NCBI RefSeq assembly: GCF_032773895.1
Contig: NZ_CP120416.1
Coordinates: 1,672,001 to 1,736,000 of the forward strand
From: Teredinibacter sp. KSP-S5-2
Lineage (GTDB): Bacteria; Pseudomonadota; Gammaproteobacteria; Pseudomonadales; Cellvibrionaceae
Reading direction: 5' to 3'
DNA: 64,000 nt
The stretch's first letter is position 1, and the number at the start of each line of letters is the position of its first letter. Shown here in pieces: positions 24,689 to 32,163 of this stretch. The notes below the pieces were generated by a model. It searched no databases. It saw only the letters and a program-made list of their open reading frames with translations, and was not told the origin of the DNA. A program made the position numbers and the translations under genes.

Positions 24689-26077
24689 TTGGTTCACGAT
24701 TACGACGAACTTGCACCCGGAATTTTCTTCTTTGGCGATGATGGTAAGGTCGCGAAGGAGATGCATTATTCAGAGTTTGAAGCTGTTTTGGACGGATACG
24801 TTCCCGCAGCTGAATGGGCTGGCCGGTCGGCTAAAGCTGTTTATGCTGAAATTGACTCTGACTTCGAAGTTCGTTCTGCGGTTTTCTTCCATGTGTCGTT
24901 CACTAAAAAGGGGGAGGTTGATCCTTCCTGGAACTTGCCTTTAGATCAACTGGCGCGGGCTGCTACAGCGGGTCCAGATTTGGGATCAGGCCCAATTCGT
25001 CTGGCTTGCTCCAGTCAATGCCCAATTCAGCACTTCCGTGACTTCTTATGGGATCCCGACCTGCGTATGGGGAAGGGGCAGCTCAAACAACTTCATACTG
25101 CTTGTAAGCGAAATAAACTTGCCATTCAGTTCCGTGAGCCAGACCTATACAGAACGGATCACGAAGTGGGTTTTCCCGCCGGCCACTCCGTTAAATCGGG
25201 CATGAGTAGTGATCTTCTCGAGAAGAGCCTGTTTGACCGTTTGCGAAAGGAATACGAAAAAGAATTTCGCGATCATATGGCGCAGATGCTGCGAGAGCAG
25301 AGATTAAAAGCCTCCACCTTAACTACGGAAAGTGAGAAGAGCATTCAGGAACTTAAAGCTGAGCATACTCGACGGCTTGACGAATACCGGGCAATGCTGG
25401 AAGAAAAAGACCGTATTCTTCATGAAGAGAAAGAAAAAAATGCTCAGTTGAAAGAAACCATCGACGGGCAGGCAAAGAAGATCGAAGGTTTAAGAGAGTA
25501 CTTCGAGCATAAGCTTGAGCAGGCTCAGGGCGCGGAAGAGTTTCATATCGAGCGCTTACGAGAGAATTACGAAGCCGAAATGGCGGCCAAAATCGAGTCG
25601 GCGGTAAAAGAAGTAAAAGAGACTTTGCAGATGCGAGAAGTCGAATTGCTTTATCGTAACGAGCAGGAAGCCCATCTTCAGGTGGAGATTGCTCACCTGA
25701 GAGAAGAAAATCATAGTCTGATTTCCAATAGTGGCGACCAGCTTCTGGAAAAGATGGTCTCTAAAGGCATTAGCTTTGTGACCTATCAGCCTGGGGCTGG
25801 CCATATCACCATTCCTGCAACCGATGTCTCTACTTTTATGGAAAGCCCTGCTGTCTATGCGGCAAAACACTGTGGCGTGAATGAGCAGCACTACATCGCT
25901 TGGCTAGCCCATTACCAAGCACCGGTCTGCAACTGTAAAGGGGCGGATGGTTCCATCTGTGGTGCCAATATTCCACGTATTAATTCTCCCGTAGACTTTA
26001 TTCTTGGTGACGGTGACCGTTGCGCAACGCACAAAGACCTTCAAGGGGCTACCAAGCTCGTTCGTGCAGGTGCATAA
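24689..26077 (+). CDS. Large coiled-coil protein with Cys-rich C-terminus, unknown function
   Basis: This 462-aa protein starts with TTG at 24689, with a TAAGG site 8 nt upstream. Residues 1-170 are a globular domain (PGIFFFGDDGKVAKEM, RLACSSQCPIQHFRDFLWDP). Residues about 180-355 form a long Glu/Lys/Leu-rich coiled coil. Residues 365-462 form a second globular part with a Cys cluster, CNCKGADGSICGANIPRI and DRCATHKD, that could bind metal. No signal peptide or membrane helix is seen. It is a conserved-looking hypothetical and I do not know its role. Its end overlaps the start of the next gene, so it is in an operon with a PLP enzyme and a cNMP-rhodanese protein. Confidence 0.75.
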   Translation: MVHDYDELAPGIFFFGDDGKVAKEMHYSEFEAVLDGYVPAAEWAGRSAKAVYAEIDSDFEVRSAVFFHVSFTKKGEVDPSWNLPLDQLARAATAGPDLGSGPIRLACSSQCPIQHFRDFLWDPDLRMGKGQLKQLHTACKRNKLAIQFREPDLYRTDHEVGFPAGHSVKSGMSSDLLEKSLFDRLRKEYEKEFRDHMAQMLREQRLKASTLTTESEKSIQELKAEHTRRLDEYRAMLEEKDRILHEEKEKNAQLKETIDGQAKKIEGLREYFEHKLEQAQGAEEFHIERLRENYEAEMAAKIESAVKEVKETLQMREVELLYRNEQEAHLQVEIAHLREENHSLISNSGDQLLEKMVSKGISFVTYQPGAGHITIPATDVSTFMESPAVYAAKHCGVNEQHYIAWLAHYQAPVCNCKGADGSICGANIPRINSPVDFILGDGDRCATHKDLQGATKLVRAGA

Positions 26078-27056
26078 AAGTTTTCTCCCTCCAGACTGGT
26101 TAGATATTGAACCAGATGTTATTTCCAGATGTACCCCTTTTCAGGAGGTTAGCTTTCCTGTGCTGGCGAAGCGTGGCCTGTCGCTGGTGGTTAAAAGAGA
26201 AGACCAGCTGGACGCCAATATCAGTGGGAATAAATTTTATAAGCTCTGGGGGCATCTCCAGGCGTATAAGCAGTTCTGTTTTGAATCCAGGACAAAGCCG
26301 CCGTTGGCGACATTTGGTGGAGCCTATTCAAACCATATTCACGCCACAGCAGCAGCTGGAAAACTGTTGGGAATACCCACCGTCGGGGTTATTCGTGGTG
26401 AGAGAACAACGCCATTAAACCCTAGTTTGCAGGATGCAGAGGAAATGGGAATGCGCCTGGAGTTTGTTTCTCGGTCGGATTACCAGAATCGCCACGAGCT
26501 TTTTTTTCAAGATACGTTAGAATCGCGCCTCGGAAAGTGTTTTTGGGTGCCGGAAGGTGGTTCTGGATCTCAGGGGATTACAGGATGTATCGGTCTAGGG
26601 CGCGTCCTGGGTGAGTACCTACAGGGGAAGAATGGTGTTGTGTGTATGGCGTGTGGAACAGCAACTACCCTTGCCGGCGTGCGAATTGGTATGGCTGAGG
26701 AAATACCCTTGTTGGGGGTTTCCGCCTTAAAAGGCGAGGGCATGTTTGATGCTTATTTGAGCTCGGTATTTGCTCAACATGGGCTATCTTCGACTAATCT
26801 AATAATTAACTATGGTTATCATTGCGGCGGTTATGCCAAATTTCCGCAATACTTAATGAATTTTATGCGAGATTTTGAAACATCGACAGGGGTTCTACTG
26901 GACCCGGTGTACACCGGTAAGCTGATGTGGGCTATTTGCCAGCTTGCTGAACAGGACTATTGGAAGGAGGGAACCAAAATTGTGGCCCTGCATTCCGGTG
27001 GTTTGCAAGGGCGGCGAGGCGTTCCACAGCTAGAACAAAGGATGAGCGATGTTTAA
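26064..27056 (+). CDS. PLP-dependent ACC deaminase / D-cysteine desulfhydrase family enzyme
   Basis: The start is uncertain: GTG at 26064 (330 aa) or GTG at 26070 gives the normal family length, while the frame is open from 26004. The PLP-binding segment is KREDQLDANISGNKFYKL, whose NKFYKL carries the Schiff-base Lys. GGAYSNHIHATAAAGKLLG and CGTATTLAGV (phosphate-binding loop) follow. Members either deaminate 1-aminocyclopropane-1-carboxylate or release sulfide from D-cysteine; sequence alone does not decide. It overlaps the upstream coiled-coil gene and, by 8 nt, the downstream rhodanese fusion, which makes a sulfur-related role attractive. Confidence 0.8.
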   Translation: MQVHKSFLPPDWLDIEPDVISRCTPFQEVSFPVLAKRGLSLVVKREDQLDANISGNKFYKLWGHLQAYKQFCFESRTKPPLATFGGAYSNHIHATAAAGKLLGIPTVGVIRGERTTPLNPSLQDAEEMGMRLEFVSRSDYQNRHELFFQDTLESRLGKCFWVPEGGSGSQGITGCIGLGRVLGEYLQGKNGVVCMACGTATTLAGVRIGMAEEIPLLGVSALKGEGMFDAYLSSVFAQHGLSSTNLIINYGYHCGGYAKFPQYLMNFMRDFETSTGVLLDPVYTGKLMWAICQLAEQDYWKEGTKIVALHSGGLQGRRGVPQLEQRMSDV

Positions 27057-28185
27057 TGATATGAGTTCCCCCAGAATGAAGAGTCAGCAGGATCTGGATG
27101 CCTTGAGTACCGCGGGTACTTTGGTGCCGTTAAAAGCGTTAAAACCGTCCTTCTTACAGGATCTGTTTAATCATATCGCCGTGCAAAGCGTGTTTGCCGG
27201 TCAGACCTTATTTGAGTACGGCAGCTACGACAGGCAGCATATTTTTCTTATCTCTGGCCAAGTCATGCTGGAATATGAAAATGGCTACAAGGAGCTTGTA
27301 CGGGCGAGAGACACCATGTTACCCATTGCCCATCAGCAGCCTCGACCATGTAAGGCGGTTGTGGACAGAGACAGTACAATCTTGCGTATCGACAGCGAGC
27401 GTCTGGATCGCACCTTAAGCTGGAGTCAGATTGCCGAATACTTATTGTCAGAAATCGCAATAGAGCGGGATTTGGATGAGGATGTTGAATGGATGCAAAC
27501 CGTTTTAAATTCCAATTTATTTTTCAAAGTTCCACCCGTCAATGTTGAACAGATATTTTCGCGATTGACCCCGATGGTTGTGCATAAAGATGAAGTAATT
27601 ATTCGTCAGGGGCAAATTGGTGATTGTTGTTACTTCATTAAAGAAGGTGATGCGGATGTGCTTGTCAGAAATGACGAAAAGAGTGCACCGGAAAAAGTGG
27701 CGGAAATTGGTATTGGACGTTGTTTCGGTGAAGACGCTTTGGTCAACGAAACCGTGCGTAATGCCAGCATTAAAATGAAAACTGATGGGGTGTTGATGCG
27801 TTTGGAGAAAAGTGATTTTCTTCTGCTATTAAAACAACCCGCCATAGAGGAAGTCACCGAAAAGGAAATTGCAGAAATGCTGCAATCTCCTATTTTAATT
27901 GATGTACGAACAGACGATGAATACTCTTTGGGACATTTGGCTTTTTCAGCCAATGTACCACTGAATTTGTTGAGCATGAAAAAGCGTCTTTTATCGCCGG
28001 AAAAACTGTATATCTGTTACTGCGATACCGGTCGACGAAGTCAGGCCGCCGCCTTTTTATTGGGCAAGCAAGGATACAACGTAATGGCCTTAAAAGGCGG
28101 TTATATCGGTGCCAAAATGTCTGATCAACTGGTGGTTGAGGAAGGACACATTCTACGTGGCGGTGAGCTGGCCGCGGCAAGTTAA
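27049..28185 (+). CDS. Double cyclic-nucleotide-binding domain protein fused to rhodanese
   Basis: This 378-aa protein has three domains. Residues about 30-145 are a cNMP-binding-like fold (FEYGSYDRQHIFLISGQVML). Residues 158-275 are a second, better preserved one (IRQGQIGDCCYFIKEGDADV and GRCFGEDALV, the phosphate-binding cassette region). Residues 283-360 are a rhodanese with IDVRTDDEYSLGHL and the active loop CYCDTGRRSQAAA carrying the catalytic Cys. There is no DNA-binding domain, so it is not a CRP regulator. The design suggests a sulfurtransferase whose activity is gated by a cyclic nucleotide. It overlaps the PLP enzyme gene by 8 nt. Confidence 0.85.
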   Translation: MFNDMSSPRMKSQQDLDALSTAGTLVPLKALKPSFLQDLFNHIAVQSVFAGQTLFEYGSYDRQHIFLISGQVMLEYENGYKELVRARDTMLPIAHQQPRPCKAVVDRDSTILRIDSERLDRTLSWSQIAEYLLSEIAIERDLDEDVEWMQTVLNSNLFFKVPPVNVEQIFSRLTPMVVHKDEVIIRQGQIGDCCYFIKEGDADVLVRNDEKSAPEKVAEIGIGRCFGEDALVNETVRNASIKMKTDGVLMRLEKSDFLLLLKQPAIEEVTEKEIAEMLQSPILIDVRTDDEYSLGHLAFSANVPLNLLSMKKRLLSPEKLYICYCDTGRRSQAAAFLLGKQGYNVMALKGGYIGAKMSDQLVVEEGHILRGGELAAAS

Positions 28186-29090
28186 TTGGCGGATGGCCAA
28201 TGATCTGGAACAATCATTAAACGAAATATGACATGTGGTTGGCGGGTTAATCTCGCCATGCATTGATTCGGGATTAGTTCGTTTTCCGCATTATTAGAAA
28301 ATATTGCCGCCTTGTCCCCCGTGATCCAGGCAGTACGCTGTAAAAAGCAAATGGATAACACGTTGGTTTTGAGCTTTTGCTGAAGCTCGGATCTTCGCAA
28401 CCAATAACCACTCACACAAGATTTTTCACATTTCTCAGGAAACAAATCTTCCCGTTGCGTAGCTTGATTTAAGTGAATAAAAAAACACCCTTTAATTAAA
28501 TGCCTTATCTGTAAGTTTGCGCTGTCGACGCCATACGTATGAAGTGCATCCTTGGTGGCTTGGTGCGAAGACAATCGTAGTTGATGATTCTGCATGCGAT
28601 GCAGTTTTAAATCCAGTCGGTCTTTGCTGTTGGGGCCTATCCAATTAAGCCAGTGTGCAGTTTCGTTTGGTGAAACCCGGTCGTTGAGCAAATAAAATTT
28701 AATCGCGGTTTCCAAGTGTATAGGTGTGTTATTTTTATCGGCTAAAATAAAATCAAACTCACCTAGGGTCACTTTGTTGTGTTGAACCTGAAGGTTCTTT
28801 TTTATGAGTTTGTACGGAAATATGCCATCCTCGAAACCCCGTGTGGTTAAAAATTCAATTAAGGCTTCAAAATATAACCCCACTCGGGAAAAGTGTTTTC
28901 TCTCTGGGAATTGCGCGTTTTTGTGTGTATCCAACTCACTCAACCATCTTTTCTGGTCTTGGTTAAATGGGTATTCAAGGCTGGGAATGCCGCCCAGATC
29001 GTAAATAATGTTGTTAGATGAGAGAATAAATGCCAGATCAACAACAGTGAGAATGGAAAACGGAAAATGTGGCCAGGGAATGATAGGCAT
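28182..29090 (-). CDS. DUF1853 family protein
   Basis: The 302-aa protein matches DUF1853: LGGIPSLEYPFNQDQKRWL near residue 33, VGLYFEALIEFL, a GEFDFILAD motif with HLETAIKFYLL (a PD-(D/E)xK-like arrangement of Asp and Glu, which may be a nuclease core), and WIGPNSKDRLDLKLHRMQ. The function is not known. It converges on the cNMP-rhodanese gene, sharing 4 nt at the stops, and is divergent from nadK. Confidence 0.82.
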   Translation of the reverse strand: MPIIPWPHFPFSILTVVDLAFILSSNNIIYDLGGIPSLEYPFNQDQKRWLSELDTHKNAQFPERKHFSRVGLYFEALIEFLTTRGFEDGIFPYKLIKKNLQVQHNKVTLGEFDFILADKNNTPIHLETAIKFYLLNDRVSPNETAHWLNWIGPNSKDRLDLKLHRMQNHQLRLSSHQATKDALHTYGVDSANLQIRHLIKGCFFIHLNQATQREDLFPEKCEKSCVSGYWLRRSELQQKLKTNVLSICFLQRTAWITGDKAAIFSNNAENELIPNQCMARLTRQPHVIFRLMIVPDHWPSAN

Positions 29091-29157
29091 GAACTTTAGG
29101 CACAGACAGATATTCGGATGCGCTCTATAATAGCAATTTTTTGGCAGAGAACCTGGA

Positions 29158-30042
29158 ATGAGTGAATTTAAGTGTATAGGCCTTATTGGGCGATTGGCGA
29201 GCGAGAGTACGCAATACTCCCTTCAGCGCCTGGTAAGCTACCTTTCAAAGCAGAAGACGGTGGAAGTCATTCTGGACGAGGAAACTTCCTCTGTTTTGCC
29301 GGGAACTGAGCTTAAAATTCAACCACGCAGTGTGCTGGCGAAGAAATGCGATCTCATTATTGTTGTTGGTGGCGATGGTAGCTTATTGGCAGCGGCACGA
29401 GCGTTTGCGGGCTTCGATGTCAAAATACTGGGTATTAACCGTGGTCGGCTTGGCTTTTTAACGGATATCAGCCCGGATGAAATTGAATATAAAGTCGGGG
29501 AAGTCCTGGAAGGAGAGTACACCAGTGAGCAGCGCTTTTTGCTTAATTCCGAGGTGTACCGGGATGGCGAGTTAATATCCAAAGATTTGGCGTTAAACGA
29601 CGTTGTCATCCATCCGGGCAAGTTTATCCGTATGATCGAATTCGAACTCTATATCGATGGTGAGTTTGTCTACCGGCAACGTTCTGATGGTTTGATTATT
29701 TCGTCACCAACAGGTTCAACGGCATATGCATTGAGTTGTGGTGGCCCCATTATGCATCCGCAATTGAACGCGATGATCTTGGCACCAATGAACCCCCACA
29801 CACTAACCAGTCGTCCTATTGTGGTATCAGGCGATAGTCAGGTAAGGTTATTGGTCAGTAAGGTAAACAATTTGAATCCACATGTATCCTGTGATGGACA
29901 AACCCACGTTGTTTCCCAGCCAGAGGACGAAATTCTGGTAAAAAAATCAGATAGAAAATTACAATTAATTCATCCTGTCGGCCATAATTTTTATGATACT
30001 TGCCGAACCAAATTAGGATGGGCTAGTCAGGCAGCCAAATAA
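29158..30042 (+). CDS. nadK: NAD kinase
   Basis: The 294-aa protein has the NAD kinase motifs GGDGSLLAAAR (the catalytic GGDG, near residue 71), NRGRLGFLTD, and SDGLIISSPTGSTAYALSCGG (quoted across the NAD site). It phosphorylates NAD to NADP in the cytoplasm. It is the first gene of the run nadK, phosphoesterase, rhomboid protease, yeaC-like, pepN, an order I recall from Pseudomonas. Confidence 0.96.
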   Translation: MSEFKCIGLIGRLASESTQYSLQRLVSYLSKQKTVEVILDEETSSVLPGTELKIQPRSVLAKKCDLIIVVGGDGSLLAAARAFAGFDVKILGINRGRLGFLTDISPDEIEYKVGEVLEGEYTSEQRFLLNSEVYRDGELISKDLALNDVVIHPGKFIRMIEFELYIDGEFVYRQRSDGLIISSPTGSTAYALSCGGPIMHPQLNAMILAPMNPHTLTSRPIVVSGDSQVRLLVSKVNNLNPHVSCDGQTHVVSQPEDEILVKKSDRKLQLIHPVGHNFYDTCRTKLGWASQAAK

Positions 30043-30057
30043 CCGAAAGGCGTAGTA

Positions 30058-31017
30058 GTGAACTTTAGTGGTTATGACATAATTGGTGATGTTCATGGGT
30101 GTGCAAACACTCTGGAGAAACTGTTAGATAAACTCGGCTATCGGTTGGATAGCGGTGTCTTCCATCACCAGCAGCGGCAGGCGATTTTTGTCGGCGATAT
30201 TCTTGATCGCGGCCCCCATATCCGGGAAACCTTACACATTGTTAAAAAAATGGTGGATGCCGGCACCGCTCAATGTGTTATGGGAAATCACGAATTTAAT
30301 ATCCTCTGTTACACAACTCCAATTAAAGTTCATGAGTCGGAAGAAACCCGGTTTATTCGACCACACAATGTACGAAATAACCGTTTGGTTGCAGAAACTC
30401 TTACCCAATTCTCCCCATATCCAGAAGAGTGGCGGGTTTTTCTCGATTGGTTTGTGACACTGCCTTTGTTTTTAGAAATGCCGGGTTTTCGGGTTGTGCA
30501 TGCTTGCTGGGATGAACGCTATATCTCTCAGTTTAAAGAGAAATATAACGGTAATCAGATAAATAAAGATTATATTCTCGCGTGTCTGGATCGAAAGTCT
30601 TTTGAGTTTGAGTGCGTCGATCGCTTAACCCGTGGAACGGATCTTAAATTACCGGATAACCGCGTTATTCGCAGTAAAGATGGCATTGAGCGGAATTTCT
30701 TCCGTACCAAGTTTTGGGCACATCAGCCGGAATTTTATAAGGATGTTGTTTTTCAGCCAGATCCGTTGCCGGAAGATTTGCTAGACCAGCCGCTTGTTGA
30801 GCGTGAGCGCGGTACGCTCCTTTCTTATGCCGCTGACCAACCGCCCGTTTTCATCGGGCACTACTGGTTGCACGGTAAACCCAAACCCCTGCGTAAGAAC
30901 GTGGCCTGCCTGGATTACAGCGCCGTAAAATATGGTCGTTTGGCTGCCTATCGTTATGATGGTGAAACCGAGCTGCGGGATGAAAAATTTGAATGGGTTT
31001 ACGTTGATCCCAGTTAA
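30058..31017 (+). CDS. Calcineurin-like metallophosphoesterase (PrpE/ApaH-like)
   Basis: This 319-aa protein starts with GTG, with an AAAGG site upstream. The metal-binding signature is complete: DIIGDVHGC, FVGDILDRGP and MGNHEFN, with a later FIGHYWLHG His. This is the PPP-type phosphatase fold of ApaH and bacterial protein phosphatases. The substrate, dinucleotide or phosphoprotein, is not determined. It lies 15 nt after nadK. Confidence 0.88.
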   Translation: MNFSGYDIIGDVHGCANTLEKLLDKLGYRLDSGVFHHQQRQAIFVGDILDRGPHIRETLHIVKKMVDAGTAQCVMGNHEFNILCYTTPIKVHESEETRFIRPHNVRNNRLVAETLTQFSPYPEEWRVFLDWFVTLPLFLEMPGFRVVHACWDERYISQFKEKYNGNQINKDYILACLDRKSFEFECVDRLTRGTDLKLPDNRVIRSKDGIERNFFRTKFWAHQPEFYKDVVFQPDPLPEDLLDQPLVERERGTLLSYAADQPPVFIGHYWLHGKPKPLRKNVACLDYSAVKYGRLAAYRYDGETELRDEKFEWVYVDPS

Positions 31018-31037
31018 TAACTGATTGGTTTTTTATT

Positions 31038-31883
31038 ATGGAATGGTTTTGTTACGCCAAGTTTCCACTTGATGCGAATTTATCGGATATTGATGCGTTG
31101 TTAACACAGCATAATATTCCACATCGTTTTACCGAAGAGCAGGGCGAGCAGCTTCTTTGGATTACTGATCCGAATACGATTCCTCTTATTAACCAGATTT
31201 TGCAGGGTGAAGTTCAAGCTGCATCCTCTGATATTATTGGGCGCAGTGGACAAGGGGCTTCATCTAACTTCTTTGCCAACTTTTTAACAACACTATTCCA
31301 TTCTCCCATATGTATTTTGACTGTCTTGCTTGGATGGGCCGGTTTTATTATTTTAAATTTCGTTTCAAGCGAGTGGGTAGCCAAGCATTTATTATTTGTG
31401 CATTCTGCAGAAGTGACACATTTTCATCACTACTGGAAGCTAATTACGCCTGCATTTGTGCATTTCTCGTGGATGCATGTAATTTTCAATACCCTGTGGA
31501 TTTGGGAGTTTGGTAGTAAGATCGAAGCGCATATCGGGAAGTTTAAGTCGCTTGTTTTATTTTTGCTAATTGCCTTAACATCAAACCTGATTCAATATTT
31601 TTCGATGAAAGAGCCAGGCTATTTTGGTGGTTTATCCGGTGTGGTCTACGGTTATATGGGGTTTGTCTGGTACATGGCCAAATTCCATCAGGTGGCTTTT
31701 TACAGAATGATTCCCCAGGGGATCTTCATGTTTATGTTTGTTTGGCTGGTGCTTGGCTTCAGCGGTTTAATCGATTTATTTATTCCTGGTAGCGTCGCAA
31801 ATTGGGCGCACCTCGGTGGTTTGGTTGGAGGGGTTGCCTTAGCCAAAATATACAGCCTTATCTGGCCTCAACGACAAGTTTAG
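31038..31883 (+). CDS. glpG: GlpG-type rhomboid intramembrane serine protease
   Basis: The 281-aa protein has a cytoplasmic N-terminal domain (residues 1-75) like that of GlpG, then six predicted transmembrane helices. The rhomboid motifs are WRH-like FVHFSWMHVIFNTLWIWEFG (in part), the catalytic Ser in GGLSGVVYGYMGF and the catalytic His in ANWAHLGGLVGG. It cleaves membrane-protein segments within the inner membrane. It sits between the phosphoesterase and the yeaC-like gene in one operon. Confidence 0.9.
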   Translation: MEWFCYAKFPLDANLSDIDALLTQHNIPHRFTEEQGEQLLWITDPNTIPLINQILQGEVQAASSDIIGRSGQGASSNFFANFLTTLFHSPICILTVLLGWAGFIILNFVSSEWVAKHLLFVHSAEVTHFHHYWKLITPAFVHFSWMHVIFNTLWIWEFGSKIEAHIGKFKSLVLFLLIALTSNLIQYFSMKEPGYFGGLSGVVYGYMGFVWYMAKFHQVAFYRMIPQGIFMFMFVWLVLGFSGLIDLFIPGSVANWAHLGGLVGGVALAKIYSLIWPQRQV

Positions 31884-31886
31884 TGG

Positions 31887-32147
31887 GTGAGTATGTACAT
31901 AGAGAAAATGCTTGAGGCGGTAACGCCAGATATATACGAAAAGTTTAAAACAGCAGTTGAAATTGGTAAGTGGCCGGATGGAAACCCGCTATCCGCAGAA
32001 CAAAAAGAAATTTGTCTGCAGGCCATTATTGCCTATGATGCAAAGTATCTCGCTGAAGATCAAAGAATAGGGTACGTTCCTCCCAAAGAAAGTCCCTGTG
32101 ATTCGTCTGAAGAACAAGAAAAGCCATTAAAGTGGGCGGATGACTAA
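31887..32147 (+). CDS. YeaC-like DUF1315 protein
   Basis: The 86-aa product contains the DUF1315 core: MLEAVTPDIYEKFKTAVEIG, KWPDGNPLSAEQKEICLQAI and IAYDAKYL. It has no known function. The start may be GTG at 31887 or the ATG two codons later. It overlaps a possible upstream start of pepN and is 3 nt after the rhomboid gene. Confidence 0.85.
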   Translation: MSMYIEKMLEAVTPDIYEKFKTAVEIGKWPDGNPLSAEQKEICLQAIIAYDAKYLAEDQRIGYVPPKESPCDSSEEQEKPLKWADD

Positions 32148-32163
32148 TTTTCCGGAATCTATC

